Below are positions 33,541-45,389 of a stretch of DNA of 64,000 nucleotides, piece by piece. The DNA lies in NCBI RefSeq assembly GCF_905115235.1, contig NC_051849.1, positions 165,840,091-165,904,090 of the forward strand. The letters run 5' to 3'. The position numbers were made by a program, and so were the translations under genes. This DNA comes from Hermetia illucens (Eukaryota > Arthropoda > Insecta > Diptera > Stratiomyidae). How positions within the stretch are numbered: position 1 is the stretch's first letter; each line of letters starts with the position of its first letter. The notes under the pieces are model-generated. The model ran no database searches. It worked only from the letters and a program-made list of their open reading frames with translations, and had not been told where the DNA came from.

Positions 33541-33770
33541 ACTTCTTCTTCTTCAGCCTTTTTCCCGTTTCGTGATCGGCTGGTCCATTTTGTCAAGCCG
33601 CCATTGTTTCGGTCGACCTTCTGCTCGTTTCCCATCGACTTGGATATTCAGACCAATCGTGGCAAATGAATCCTCGTTAGTTCGTATTACAGGACCGGAT
33701 CATCAGTGATGCCTCTCCCCTAATCTTTTCAAGGTCGGTGTAACCTCATGTCAATCGCGAATATTCTCAA
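33541..33770 (-). mobile_element. RTE-B LINE, 3'-end fragment
   Basis: On the minus strand the coding end reads NEDSFATIGLNIQVDGKRAE, then GRPKQWRLDKMD, and finishes with GAAGAAGAAG at 33541-33552. This matches the end of the copy at 48775-49838 and carries the family's GAA-repeat tail. Confidence 0.65.
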
Positions 33771-34119
33771 TTTATAGGTGATTATGGCATGTTACGCCAT
33801 TGACGCAACATTACATCTTCACCTCCATAGCCGTTAATTGCCGTTTGATCTGAGGTTTGGCGAGGTGGGAGGTGGGAGTCCTCAAAAGACACTGGCCTAG
33901 GCACGTTAAAGTGTTCGATTTTGACCCACTCGCCGCCACGTAGAACGAACAAAAAGAGTGAAGTTACTTAGGTCTCCTTTCTTCTACGCCCGCCGTTCAT
34001 AACCACGGTTTCCTTACCTTTTCTGCTTTTCGTAGTCTCCTTAAATTGCGACGATCATGCGGTTCATTGCATCCTAATCTTTCTATATACTAACATTCTC
34101 TGGACAGAAATTTCTGGTA
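33771..34119. other. unassigned stretch
   Basis: No recognised feature was found between the RTE-B fragment and the R1-like element. Confidence 0.3.
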
Positions 34120-35510
34120 ATAGCGTTTCAAGTAGAATTTCCTCCAGAGTTCCGCTTTCTTCCACTATACCACATGTGGCCGTTAGAATAATGCGTGGGC
34201 TGGGTCCTTCGAGACCCTATCGCAGCTTGCGCTATCTGGTGAAGTCTCTAATTTAAACTTGTAGAGGTACTGATGGAATTTTCCACGGCCTGTCAAAAAA
34301 CTGTTTAGCTTCTCATGGTTTTTATCCAGCCATTCTCCGATGTTAACGTGTCGAACGATCCTCTTTTGAATGGTTTCATCGTAGTTGCCATTTAGCCTTT
34401 GCATTTTTTCACCTGTGAAAGAGGTGGACTGGACATTATAGATGTTGGCCATATCATCGGCTAAGATGTCAACCGACGTCATACCCGAGATGGTGAACAC
34501 CGAATCATCTGAGATAATCCTCAAAGTAGAACACATCCCCAAAGCTGTTCTTCTGTTTACCGCACTCATTTTATGTGCCTTACAGTGCAGAGCCCTGTGG
34601 ATCACCGGTAGCGTTCTTCGTCAGTATTTCACCACTTTCTTTCTGCTAAATAGCTATTGGCAATAAAAGTGACATGGGTGGGGAACACCAACCGTGGCCA
34701 GAAATGTATTAAGCTCCAATTAGCCGCAATAAAAGCATTTTTTTTCATCCAGGGTCACCAGCACATAACATTTGCCGGTATTACCCTTTCCGTGGAAGAG
34801 GGATTTGTTATCGCGACTGGATGTCGGATACCAGTCAACTCAGCTGCGAATGAGTACCTGAGTTAAATCAGGGTAATAATCTCAGCCGAGCGCAATGCTG
34901 ACCACGTTGCCTCTTGTAGAATAGTGTAATCCTGAAGTGTACCGTTACAGTTTTGAAATAAGTGCTCTAACACACATCAAGGCCCTGATCCAATATGGAT
35001 TGTTGCGTCAACGATTATTATTATTATTATCCTTTCCGTGAATCGCGTTCCTCGGTCAACTTCCTTCCTTTGGTCTTCAACAACCGCAAAGAAACTCGAA
35101 CAACTTAGCGAACATGTCCGGTCAAGCTTTTATAGCAAGCTTAAAGTCGTTACTCTTGTTACTCGGTATTCCGACTAGCTCCAGACTCTTGCTGTCGGTG
35201 CAGATTTCCAAAAGCTGAAAAGTCCAGGACCTTCTATTGTTGGAACAATAGCTCCGGCATAATTTTCAACAAGAAGGTGGGACACGTGATTTATGGAGAT
35301 CACAATCATACAGTGACTCCGCCCTCCGAGCAGACTTCCTTAAACATTTCCTCTTGTTCCGCTGGATAGGCAGCTTAAGATTTTCTTGGCTTCCTTTTGT
35401 GAATTCTACCTTTACACCTGATTGGCTCTATCTACAGCACTCTGAACCATTGGTCTCGGTAGGAGGCAGGCTTTTTGAAAGCTTCTCTTTCCCTACTTGC
35501 GATTCTCCTT
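34120..35510 (-). mobile_element. R1-like LINE, RT and C-terminus, split by a SINE
   Basis: The frame 34605-34183 (minus) reads KMSAVNRRTALGMCSTLRII, VFTISGMTSVDILADDM, LNSFLTGRGKFHQYLYKF and SPDSASCD. This is the C-terminal block of R1-type ORF2 with its zinc-binding Cys remnant. Upstream on the minus strand lie RT pieces homologous to 22560-22920. The SINE at 34795-35030 separates them. The copy is old and broken. Confidence 0.65.
34795..35030 (+). mobile_element. tRNA-derived SINE, 5'-truncated, nested in R1-like LINE
   Basis: A perfect 10-bp duplication CCTTTCCGTG flanks it (34785-34794 and 35031-35040). The tRNA head is missing. The body (GGATACCAGTCAACTCAGCT onward) and the 3' end ATTGTTGCGTCAACG plus an ATT tail are present. 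Unlike the other two copies it is on the plus strand. Confidence 0.85.
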
Positions 35511-35892
35511 ATAGTTAAAGTAATTGGTTGGTGATGGTTTTGAGTGCTTGGCATGAGAGGCAATTGAAAACGATGAAAGTAATTGCGAGTATGGTCCAGC
35601 AATGCCAAAGAAGTATCTAAAGCAACAAAACCCCATTGTAAATTGATTAGACGAAAATAAGTTACGTAGCAAATTTGCTCAAAACTAAGCCAAGAGTGTC
35701 AATGCGATGGTGTTGTTAATACGACCTAAACCTTCTTCCAGTGGCAAAACTGTCCCCGATATTGCGTCAATCTTTTTGTAATTTATTTCAGTGATGCCTA
35801 CAATGGTATAATGGCATGTTTATTACCAAGGAAGAATGAGGGACATATGAATTTTCCTTTCGAAGACCTATTGTATTGCACAAACGTCGTAG
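35511..35892. other. unassigned stretch
   Basis: No supported feature was found between the R1-like element and the start of the Jockey-like LINE. Confidence 0.3.
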
Positions 35893-38800
35893 ATTAGAGG
35901 CTGAATATGGTAGAGAACGGACGTGTCAACAAATTAATATTATTAATAAAAAAAATTTTAATTAAATTAAATTTTATCAATAATAATAAAAAGATATTTT
36001 AGATACTTAATTAATACAATATAATTTAAAACTTAATTTAAACTGGCTTACTTTTGATTTGTTATCTAAGTTACTTTTTCTGTGAAAAAATTTTGCCAAA
36101 AAAATTCTTTTTTTTGGCTTGTGTGTTGTTGAATGACCTGCGAGCCGCCGACGGGTGGCGGACTAGATCGCCCCCCACCATAAGGCTTTGGAGTCCGTAA
36201 CGAGGAGGATCCAGACCTCAAAAGAGCCAAAAAATGCCAACCTGGAAAGAAGAAATGGCGAGCTGACGAAGACACTCGAAGACCTTAAAAACCAAATGTC
36301 ATTATTAATAAAGAAAAGTGGAAAGCTTATGGAGCAGCGGGCTCGCCAGCTTCAAAATGTAGCCAGGAAGAAAGTGAAGCTTTTTTCGAATACCTCTGCA
36401 GCCATGGAGGAACCGGGCTGCCTTGAGGGCGAAAAAGTTTTCGGCAGCGAATCCATATGGAGGATATAGAAAACACTCAAGCTGACGGTATGAGAGACAG
36501 GGATAACGGTGGCGGTGGAAATGTGCCAGAAGAGGGTGCTAGGCGGTTGCAGTAGTGACAAATGCGGCAATGAAAGCCCTGAAGAGGGAAAACTGGGTGA
36601 GTTTTTGTTCTATGTATCGAAAAAGTTAAAAAAGAAAAAGAAAAATGAAGTAAAAATGTCAACTAATATAAAGAATAATACAAGTAGGATTGAAAATTCA
36701 AAAACTGCTCCGACCAGGGTCACAAGTAGCACCCGAAATAAAGAAAAGGGGGAAAGGGTCCTCCCCTTCCCATTAATGTGTATGAATTAAGTGGTAGAGA
36801 TTTAGCCACTCTACTTAATGGGAGCGCGGGGCTTTCGAATTTTATTATCAAAAACATGGGGCCGAGAGAGTCCAAACCAAATGTAAAAAATAGCGGATTA
36901 CAAGAAAGTGCGGGAGGTCCTCGAGTGAGGGAAGGCTCCTCACTTCACCTGCACTCCAAAAGAAAAGAAAGTGCAAATCCTCCTTCTGAAAAGCTTCGAT
37001 GCGAGGAAGGGCCCGATGAGATGCTCAAAATGTTCTGGGAGACGGGAACTAAGGTCAAGTTTCTCTCAGTGTCACCCTTTAGTACGAGGAGATCGACTTT
37101 GGAAAAACGAATCCCGCCACACTTTCTCGTGTAGATAAGCCTGGTGAGCCGGGGAAGCGATCTGATCGGTATCAGGCCGCTTAATTACTAAGCGATTCGT
37201 TTTGAGCGCCGAAGATGCCAGCGCTATGGTCACTCAGCAGTGAACTGTCAAATGACCTGGCGATGTGTAAAATGCGGGAAAGGCCATACCGCAGCCGAAT
37301 ATTCACTGAGTGAAGCAGAGGGCACGGAAAAACCCTTCTGTGTCAACTGCGAAAGCGCAGGGCATCCGGCTTCGTACCGTGGATGTCCTGCATACCACAA
37401 TGTTAAAGTCACAAGGCAGCAGGCGCCAAATTCGGTCCAAAGGATGAAAGTGTCAGCGGTGTTGAACCACACCGTCTCTACGGCCCCAATCGTCTCGGGG
37501 ATCCGATTTCGCTGCCTGGTAACAGCCTGACATTGTATTGATTTCAGAAACCCACCTCAGTCTGAGGCGTTCGATAACATTCAAGGATTTTGAATTCGTG
37601 AGGAACGATAGACGAAATTGTGATGGAGGATCAGGTACCGGAATACTTGTGGATCTTCGCTTCAGGCATATTAATAGGCCATTCTCTGTTTACGATACTC
37701 AAACTGAACAGGCTACATAATTATTATATTACAGCTGGTGACTTGAATGCTAAGCATACCTCGTGGCTAAACACCATAAACAATCCCAGAGGGGTATTCC
37801 TCAAATCTTGGGTAGAGCAATACCAGATAAAGTATAAATGCGAATTATATGGGTCAGAGAGTCCAACCTGGCCCAGGGAAAATTCCTATCTGGATTTTTG
37901 CATTGCTGACGCGCGCTTGAACTTTAATTTTAGGAATCTTCAACGGAAACTACAGACTCTGCGTTACGATAGAGATCATAACGCTATTCCCACTGAGTTT
38001 CTATTTGATGGATGAAGACTTCACCTTTTGCCGATGGACAATGGCGTCCACAGGCTGAACTTTAAACAACAGATTGGAAGAAATTCCGAGGGAGGTTTAT
38101 TCGGGGATATCGATTGAGCAACAAGAAAATACTTCAGTATCTTCTCAAGCTGGAGAACTTAACGCTGGATATAATTGAACAAGTCGTATTCCGGAAGAGA
38201 TCACGAGTAACTGTGCCGAGAATCAAAGTTGGTGGTAGCGAGATATAATACAACACCTTATTGACTCAGGTATAGACACGAATAATGTAATTGCTGATAC
38301 GCAAGGCCATTACATCGTAATGGATGATGCTCTAAAACTCTAACTTATAGGGGAGCACTTTGAATCGGCGCACTGGCCCAGAACGGACTTAGAGCCAACG
38401 CGACTTTCGGAAATTATAGAACGAGATGTCCACAATTTCAAATATAGCCTGAACGGCATCACAGTTCTCCAGTTTAACTCTGCGTTACAGGCTGATCTCA
38501 TGCCGAGCGATAATCCGCTTGGGTACTTTGTCTCGTGTCTGGAGTTAACTTCCATATTTAGAAGGGTAAACAATAAGAGATCATCCGGTATCCCAACGTG
38601 GTCCTCAGGCATTTACCAGACATTGCCATTTGTAATTATTGCATTTTGTTCGATAATTTATTGAACAATTCTTTCTTTTCAGGACAATGGAAGATAGCCC
38701 GAGTATTCCCGGTTTTAAAGAGAGGGAAGGATACCTTCTACGAGGCAGTTGAGCGGACCCTCGAAGCCTGTCCCACGTATGATATCAAAATCATACTTGG

Positions 38801-41800
38801 GGATTTCAACAGTCAAGTAGGGACGTATTCAGGCGATACGTCGGGTCCCATAGCTTACATAGGGATACCAATGATAACAGATTGCGCATTACCCAGTTAG
38901 CAGCATCACACGAAGTGGTTGTTAGAAGTACCTGGTTTGAGCGAAAAGTGGTCCACAAACATATCTGAGCGTCTCAGATGGGACCACTTTCAACCAAATT
39001 GACCACGTGCTGATTTGAACGCCGCCACCTCTCCGCCTTGATGTACTGATGTACACTATCTCGTTGGCATGGTGCTCCGAGCTCGAATTACGGCACAACC
39101 TACAATCCCCTCTGACAATCAGGGTGAGACTAAATACTAAAGCCATCCACAACACAGCCCTTCGCGACATCTATAAGAGATGCCACAATAACCGCAGTCA
39201 ACAGAGGTCCGGGAGATGAAGCATCAACAAATGATCTTTACAACCACCTGAAGAACGTTATCTTTGATACGGCCACAAACAATACTTGGCCCTAGCCGCA
39301 AAAAAAGTAAGAACGGCTGGTTTGACGATGAATGTAAGCTAGCAACGGAAGGGAAGAATGCTGCATACCGAGTAATGTTGCATTCTCAAAGAACTCGGGC
39401 ACGCGCAGAAACTATCACGAACTCCGGCGAGCGCAGAAACGACTTCACAGACGGAAAAAGGAAGCCTGGGAGAACCAACGAGTCTGTGAACTAGAAAAGT
39501 ACAGGGGAGCAACCGCACCAGGCGCGGAAGTTTTACCAACAAGTCACCAGGATGAAGCCTTATACACCCCGATGTTCATCCTTTCGAGACAAAGAGGAAA
39601 ATCTGATTTCCGACAGAATGGGCATATTGGAGCGATGGTTGAGTAGTTTGATGAGCTACTGAACAACCAGAACATCGGCGAGTTGGAGGTCCCGCCAACT
39701 GAAAACGACGGATAAATACTGCCACCACCAAGTATAAGAGAAACAGTCCGTGCAATTCATCGGCTTGAAAATCATAAGTCGCCAGGAGCCGATGGAATTA
39801 CAGCCGAATCGGTTAAATATGGAGGCGGCCAGTTACACCAAGCGGTCCATCAACTTATGCTCACGGTAAAGAACAGCCTTTTAATGCCTGGCGATTGGCA
39901 ACGAGGCATTATCTGTCTCATACATAAAAAAGAGATATCACACAGTGCAGCAATTATAGAGGTATCACGTTGCTGAGTACCATCTATAAGATATTCTCCT
40001 CTATCTTGCTAGGCCGGATAGCCCCATAACGACTGCAACATCACTGGTCCATACCAAAGAGGCTTCACTCCAGGCAAATCAGCAACAAATCAGATTTCTC
40101 TGTGCGGCAAGCGATGGAAAAACTGTTGGAATATGGACATATACCCTATCATGCGTCCTCTTAACCTGGGTCCTTTGGAAATTGATTCGTGATGCTGAGG
40201 TAAATGCAAGAGGTACGATCCTCTTTAAGAGTCCACCCAACTACTGTGTATGCTGATGATATCTACATCATGCGAAAAACCACGCCAGACGTACACATAC
40301 TGCCTTCATCCAGATCGAGCAGGGCGGTACGAGATCTTGGGCCTGCACATCAATGAAGGCTAAGACAAAATATATGGTGGCGAAGTCAGCACTAAAAACC
40401 AACCAACCAACAACATCAAACCGCATTGGTAAACAGAAAGAATAAAGAATAGAAGAAATAGAACTTTGAGACCGTTGATAATTTCTCCTATCTAGGGTCG
40501 AAAATAACAACCGATAACAGCTGCGATGAGGAAATCCGCACACGGTTTGTTGTCAGCCAACGGAGCTTATTTCAGCTTACAAAAACTGTTTCAGCTCGAA
40601 ACGTCTCACCATAGGGTCAAAGCTCTTAGTGTACAAGACTATGATCTTGCCAGTCCTCATGTATTCCTTGGAGACTGGGTTTCTTAGTAAGAAGAATTGC
40701 GAAGTCTTGGCCGCATTCGAGAGAAGAATCCTCCGAAGAATTTTTTGCCCCCTATATGAGGATGGACGATCCCGTAGCCTACATAACGGTGAAATCTATG
40801 AGCGATACCATGACCATCTGGTTGTGGATATAATCCGGCTCACTAGGTTATGGTGGGCGGGTCAATTAATCCATATGGATGAAGATGATCCAGCCTGCAA
40901 AGTCTATAAGGGCAATATCTATGGTAAAAAAAGAAACGAAGCAAACCCTGCCTAATATGGAGCGATGGCGTAGGTCAGGATGCCAGACAGCTTTTAGAGA
41001 TATCGAATTGGTGGACCATCGGCGCAAAACCGGGATGTCTGGAGTTTCCTTATTAAGGTAGGCCTAGACGGATACCGGTTGTTGCGCGGTTGATTATGAT
41101 GAGGGAGGATTCATCCAGTGCTTAGAGCTACGCTCAATCAGTTTGCTGCCCTAACATCAGCAAGGTGTTTGAGGTTTGGTATTGAAAGCCTTGAACGGGC
41201 ATATCAAGAAGAAGGAATTTAGTCGAATGTGAAATTCGGATTTTCGATCTGGACATTTGACAATACATGCAATAGCGAAGGTAACGTCTGATATTTGCTG
41301 GCAGATGAACAACGGTAAGTGTGTAGGCGCTTGCTTATAGACATGAAGAAGGCCTTTGATACTGCCTGGTTGGATGGACTGATTTTTTAGGCTCCTGAAG
41401 AACGAGTTTCCCCAGCCACCCTCGCAACGATTGATATAAAGTATACTGTATGGTAGTGATCTGTCAGTACGGACGGAAATCCTCACTACTAGAAGAGAAT
41501 TCATATTCTGAATTGGCAATGGTACACGGCACACAAGAAGGTAACTGAGGTGGCAAGTTGAACTTCAGAAGAAGTTCAATGATATTAAGTCCTCCACGAA
41601 ACAGTTGGCGGATGAAATTAATGCACAAAAGTGTGAAACGATTCTGTTTCGAAATTCCTTGGCGTACGTCAGTAGGAACTTGAAAAGGAATTGGAGAGAT
41701 TTCCACATTGTCGCGAACGAGGATAGTTCTGAGTGCATTCCAGCGGGTGTTCTATCTGGTTTAATTTGAGTGCTTGCCGAATGGAGAAATAAGGATCTTG

Positions 41801-42820
41801 AAAGGAAATGTTCTGCATAATTGCACGGGGTTTAATAGGACTGCTTCGTCAAACTATGAGCATTACGTAACTAATAAAATTATGTATGCAGCTGCTGTTG
41901 CGCCGAGAATCGACACAGTGATCGTCAGATTGATTCGGAATCATATAATGCAATCTGCTTCGCAATGGTGAGAACCCTTGGATTTCGCAGTCCGTTCTAC
42001 CCCAATGATGGCTTTTTCGACAAAACTGTGGCGACAGGCTTCATTTCTCCTGAAGCGTTCGTGTATCTTGAAAGGAATGGTCTAATTCTTGATTCTGCCG
42101 GTGATCCGGTTATGTATCATATACATAGGCAGGCCACGGACAAAAGGATAGAATATCCCCCGAAATTAGCTGTGGGGGCTCCGAAATTCGACTGGAGATA
42201 CTCCAGAGTGAGAGCAATTGATATTAAGCCGGATGCAAGAAACAAATTCTGATACTGGTGGTTGCGAGATACCGGTTAGCTGTCATTTGTTTCTTGGTGG
42301 GGCTTTGTAAATATGTACATATTGAACGGGTGCTGCTTTTGCCTCCAGTTGTAACTTATACATACATACGTTATTATTCTTTGTCTCTTTGTAAATATTA
42401 TAACTGTTATTACTACTTTTTCTCTATATGGATGTTATTGTAAAAAAAAGAATAAATATATTAAATAGACGGAATAGTATAATAAATGGTTTTAATTATG
42501 ATAGTTTTAAGAACAATAATTTAATTTAAGTATCTTTTGAAGCGATTAAACATTTATTATTACTTTCAGATCCCTTTATTTGCCACAAAGGCCAAAAGAA
42601 TTCTGTCGGGTTTTTTGACCATTTCCTGATGACTTATTGTAAAATTTGATTTTCATTTACTGTTTCTCTTGTCTGCCTGTAAATCGTTATCCAAACATTT
42701 TGAGAGCCCACAGTGGCCATTAGATTTAAGTTATTTTTGTTAATTAAAAAAAAACTTTTTTTTGTTTATTTTTCCAATTTATATATTATTGTTAACTATT
42801 TCTAAAAAAACAAAAATGAA
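35893..42820 (+). mobile_element. Jockey-like LINE, near full length, split by RTE-A
   Basis: This copy aligns with 55843-61017 over its whole length. It has an AT-rich leader starting GTAGAGAACGGACG, an ORF1 relic (36188-37530) with the zinc knuckles CVKCGKGHTAAEYS and CVNCESAGHPASYRGC, and an endonuclease relic (VTAGDLNAKHTSW near 37735). The RT remnants after the nested RTE-A include MKKAFDTAWLDGLI, 41340 onward, and the C-terminal frame 41965-42252. A 3' region ends GAGAGCCCACAGTGGCCATT plus A-rich sequence. It is far more decayed than its relative and has many stops. Target-site duplication was not identified. Confidence 0.8.
38733..41100 (+). mobile_element. RTE-A LINE nested in Jockey-like LINE
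   Basis: The host element reads AGAGGGAAGGAT (38721-38732) before and GAGGGAGGAT (41101-41110) after the insertion, a target-site duplication that has since lost a base. The copy begins within the endonuclease (DTFYEAVERTLEACPTYDIK, IILGDFNSQVG). It continues through the linker (NGWFDDECKLATEGKNAAY), RT remnants (about 39780-40330) and the C-terminal frame 40629-40955 (KTMILPVLMYSLE). It ends in GTTGTTGCGCGGTTGATTATGATG. Multiple breaks inactivate it. Confidence 0.85.
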
Positions 42821-43679
42821 TTTAAAACCCGAAAAACCAAGGTAGAATATGAATTTGCTTCAAAGTTTAATACTAGAAACTTTAAATGCGTTTTTATTGA
42901 AACTTCTTTTTTGGAAATAGGCAAAATTTTATAGCCTTCTATTTTGAACTGATCAACTCTAAATTTGAACTATAGCTTTATAGTAACAGTTTTAGTTAAG
43001 TAAGTAGGATTTTTTCGATTGATTAAAATTTAATTATTTGATGACCGAAAACAAATTTTTAATGCAGATTGATACAGTTTTGTTACGAATGAACATTTTC
43101 AAAAGATTCTAGGTACTTTATCAGGCTTTTATGTTTACTTTCGGAAACCTCTTAGTTTTTTGCTTTAAATAAAAGGTTACAATCTACAGACTTTCGCCTA
43201 CGGTGATCATTCAAAAGAAGGGGTTTCATTGAATCAGCTATTGGGCTGCCATTTTGCTTAAAAATAATGTAGAAATATTTTTTTCTTCTTCAGCCTTAAA
43301 TTAGCATCAACAAAAAGCCGGACTAAAAAATATCAATTTGTCTTTCGTTTATAAATCCTATAAAACGGACTTTGATTTCTCGCACACAAGTTAGTATGTA
43401 AGGATATTAGGATATTCGGAACAACAATTATGAGTGGAGAAGTTTGTTTTTCTAATTTAAATTTCAGAATAAATATTGAAGATAGGGAAAACATAAACAG
43501 TGAGGTCCGACCAAACGAAAATTATCTTCAAAATCTATACCTTACATAATAATAGTTCATTTTAAAAATGCAGCTGATTATAAATAAGTAATTAATCACT
43601 GCTTATCTAACATTGTATTTGAGTTGGACTTAAATGCCAAAAATCTTATTTTCGCGATTTTGGAAAGGCATCCAGGAGG
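42821..43679. other. AT-rich intergenic stretch upstream of forkhead gene D
   Basis: No gene or repeat is recognised. The sequence is strongly AT-rich with A and T runs. It separates the Jockey-like LINE from the regulatory modules of gene D. Confidence 0.4.
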
Positions 43680-44300
43680 GTGCATTTGCATACAATTATA
43701 AAGGTAACAAACTTTCGGTTATAGCTTACCTGAACCGGCCTCTACTTTTAATTCTGAATGAACGGTTTTTCCGTAGTCCTGTCTGGAAATATTGAAACTA
43801 ATCTCACATAATGAGTAATTAGGTGCGAAAAAGTAATTATTAGTGACGTGATTGTTGTTGACTAAACCACTAAAGGAAACAAGCGATTCCAAAAGAGAAA
43901 GGCGACAAAGTTAGTTAAAAGGATTAGGAACTCCGAGAAGTCCAACAACTAAGCATTGTCTCTAGTTGCTCAAATCTCGATGGTTCCCGGGCTCGTCCAA
44001 GATTACCTTTGAATGAATGGTTTTTCCAGGGGCTTGTCTCGAAGTGTCGAAACTGACCTCTGATATTGAGTAATTAGGTGTAAAACTATAATTGCCGTTC
44101 AAATGATTACCGTTGACTGCAATCATTCGTTTTTGACTTTAAAGAAAGGATTTGATTGGAGGAGGTCATGGCGACAAAGATAATTGTGAGGATTAAAAAG
44201 TCCTAGGTATTCAGAGAATTACACATAGTTTCCTGTTGTTCTGATTTTGATGGCAAATATGTATGGATATGCACATGCAGGTAAATGACTAATTTATCGT
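43680..44300 (+). promoter_or_regulatory. two conserved upstream modules of forkhead gene D
   Basis: The same blocks as at genes A to C occur in reverse orientation, as expected for the inverted gene. The distal module has GGTTTTTCC (43764-43772), AATTAGGTG (43817-43825) and GGATTAGG (43921). The proximal module has GGTTTTTCC (44019-44027), TAATTAGGTG (44071-44080), AGGATTAAAAAGTCC near 44190 and ATATGCACATGCA near 44268. The proximal Rel-like site is 334 bp from the TATA box, and the two sites are 255 bp apart. Confidence 0.65.
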
Positions 44301-44360
44301 AAATACGGAGAAAGATAGAGGAACAAATCATATCAGAAGCTGAAATGATGTTGTATTTGG

Positions 44361-44393
44361 TATATAAAGTCCCACCTGTGGAGCAAAAAATCA
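44361..44393 (+). promoter_or_regulatory. TATA box and initiator of forkhead gene D
   Basis: TATATAAAG at 44361-44369 in the context TTTGGTATATAAAG, with TCATTC at 44391 whose A is at 44393, 32 bp from the TATA start. Downstream GATCATCT is shared with gene B. The predicted leader is about 200 nt. Confidence 0.8.
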
Positions 44394-44592
44394 TTCACCT
44401 CTAAATCACCTGAGATCATCTTACATTTTTCGAAAATCAAAGTGTAGTCTCATCTAGTTGACATTTTTCAGTTGAATCTTAATATATCATATATTGTTGT
44501 TGTACACAAATCCAAGTCGGCCTTGATATAATTGAGATAGTAGTGCCCATTTGGAGTGAATAGAGTAAACATTTTTAACTAAATCGAACAAA

Positions 44593-45123
44593 ATGTCCTT
44601 CAGCTCAAACTTCTCCATCCGTTCCATTATTGGTGAAGAAGCTGGTACAGCAAGTGGGGATTCCAACATGGATAGACCCAAATATTCATATGGTGCATTG
44701 ATCATGATGGCGCTAAAGACGAGCCCCAGTGGACGATTAACACTAGCGGAAATCTATGATTTCATAAAAAACCACTTTCCATATTATAGGACATGCAAAA
44801 CAGATTGGCAAAATGCTATTCGTAACAATTTGAGTCTGAGTGAACATTTCGTGAGACTTGCCCGTGAATGCGATGATCCTGGACGTGGAGGTTATTGGAC
44901 CTTAGCACCACAGTATCAACAATTGTGCATTGGGAATGATACAGGAAGACTGCGCCAACCTCCAGCTCCACCAGCACCTCCGATGAACTGCCATTACGTA
45001 CCGGTGCCTGCGTTTCATGGTATGGCATACCTATATAGAGATTGTGGCCTACCAGGATGTATGTGCTATCAAACCTTGCGACCCATTTTCCAAGTGCAAC
45101 AAATGTACTTTAATATGCAGTAA
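44593..45123 (+). CDS. forkhead gene D, compact FoxG/sloppy-paired-like transcription factor, inverted
   Basis: An intact single-exon ORF of 176 codons. It has the eh1-like FSIRSII at residues 7-13, the forkhead domain at about 29-121, and WQNAIRNNLSLSEHF with Asn78 in the usual His position. The domain end reads LCIGNDTGRLRQ. The tail has PPAPPAPP, PGCMCYQT and terminal MYFNMQ. The ATG lies in CAAAATG. Upstream promoter, modules and part of the 3' flank are shared with B and C, so the whole unit was inverted. Family knowledge indicates a nuclear winged-helix factor, and the eh1 motif suggests Groucho recruitment. The FoxG affinity rests on the GALIMMAI start and the TGRLR end. Confidence 0.9.
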   Translation: MSFSSNFSIRSIIGEEAGTASGDSNMDRPKYSYGALIMMALKTSPSGRLTLAEIYDFIKNHFPYYRTCKTDWQNAIRNNLSLSEHFVRLARECDDPGRGGYWTLAPQYQQLCIGNDTGRLRQPPAPPAPPMNCHYVPVPAFHGMAYLYRDCGLPGCMCYQTLRPIFQVQQMYFNMQ

Positions 45124-45389
45124 ATTTAGTAGATGAAATGACAAGTCAATATTAAGGAATATTTTTAGAAAAAATATGATTTAATTAAGAATATATGTAA
45201 TTAGACCAAAACACGGTTGCTAAGTTAAGGAAACAACTGGAAAAGATTGTAAATATGACTAGCAAATGATATTATTGAACTAAAAATATTTTATCAAAAT
45301 TATAAAGTATCTCATTTTATTCTGCCACTTTTTTATTCAGCAATACACCACAATATAATGAAGAAATTACAACAAATCTTCCTCAAAGC

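Noticed and set aside
43281-43300. CTTCTTCAGCC as an RTE-B tail
   Set aside because: Only a dozen bases match and no RTE-B coding sequence follows; likely coincidence.
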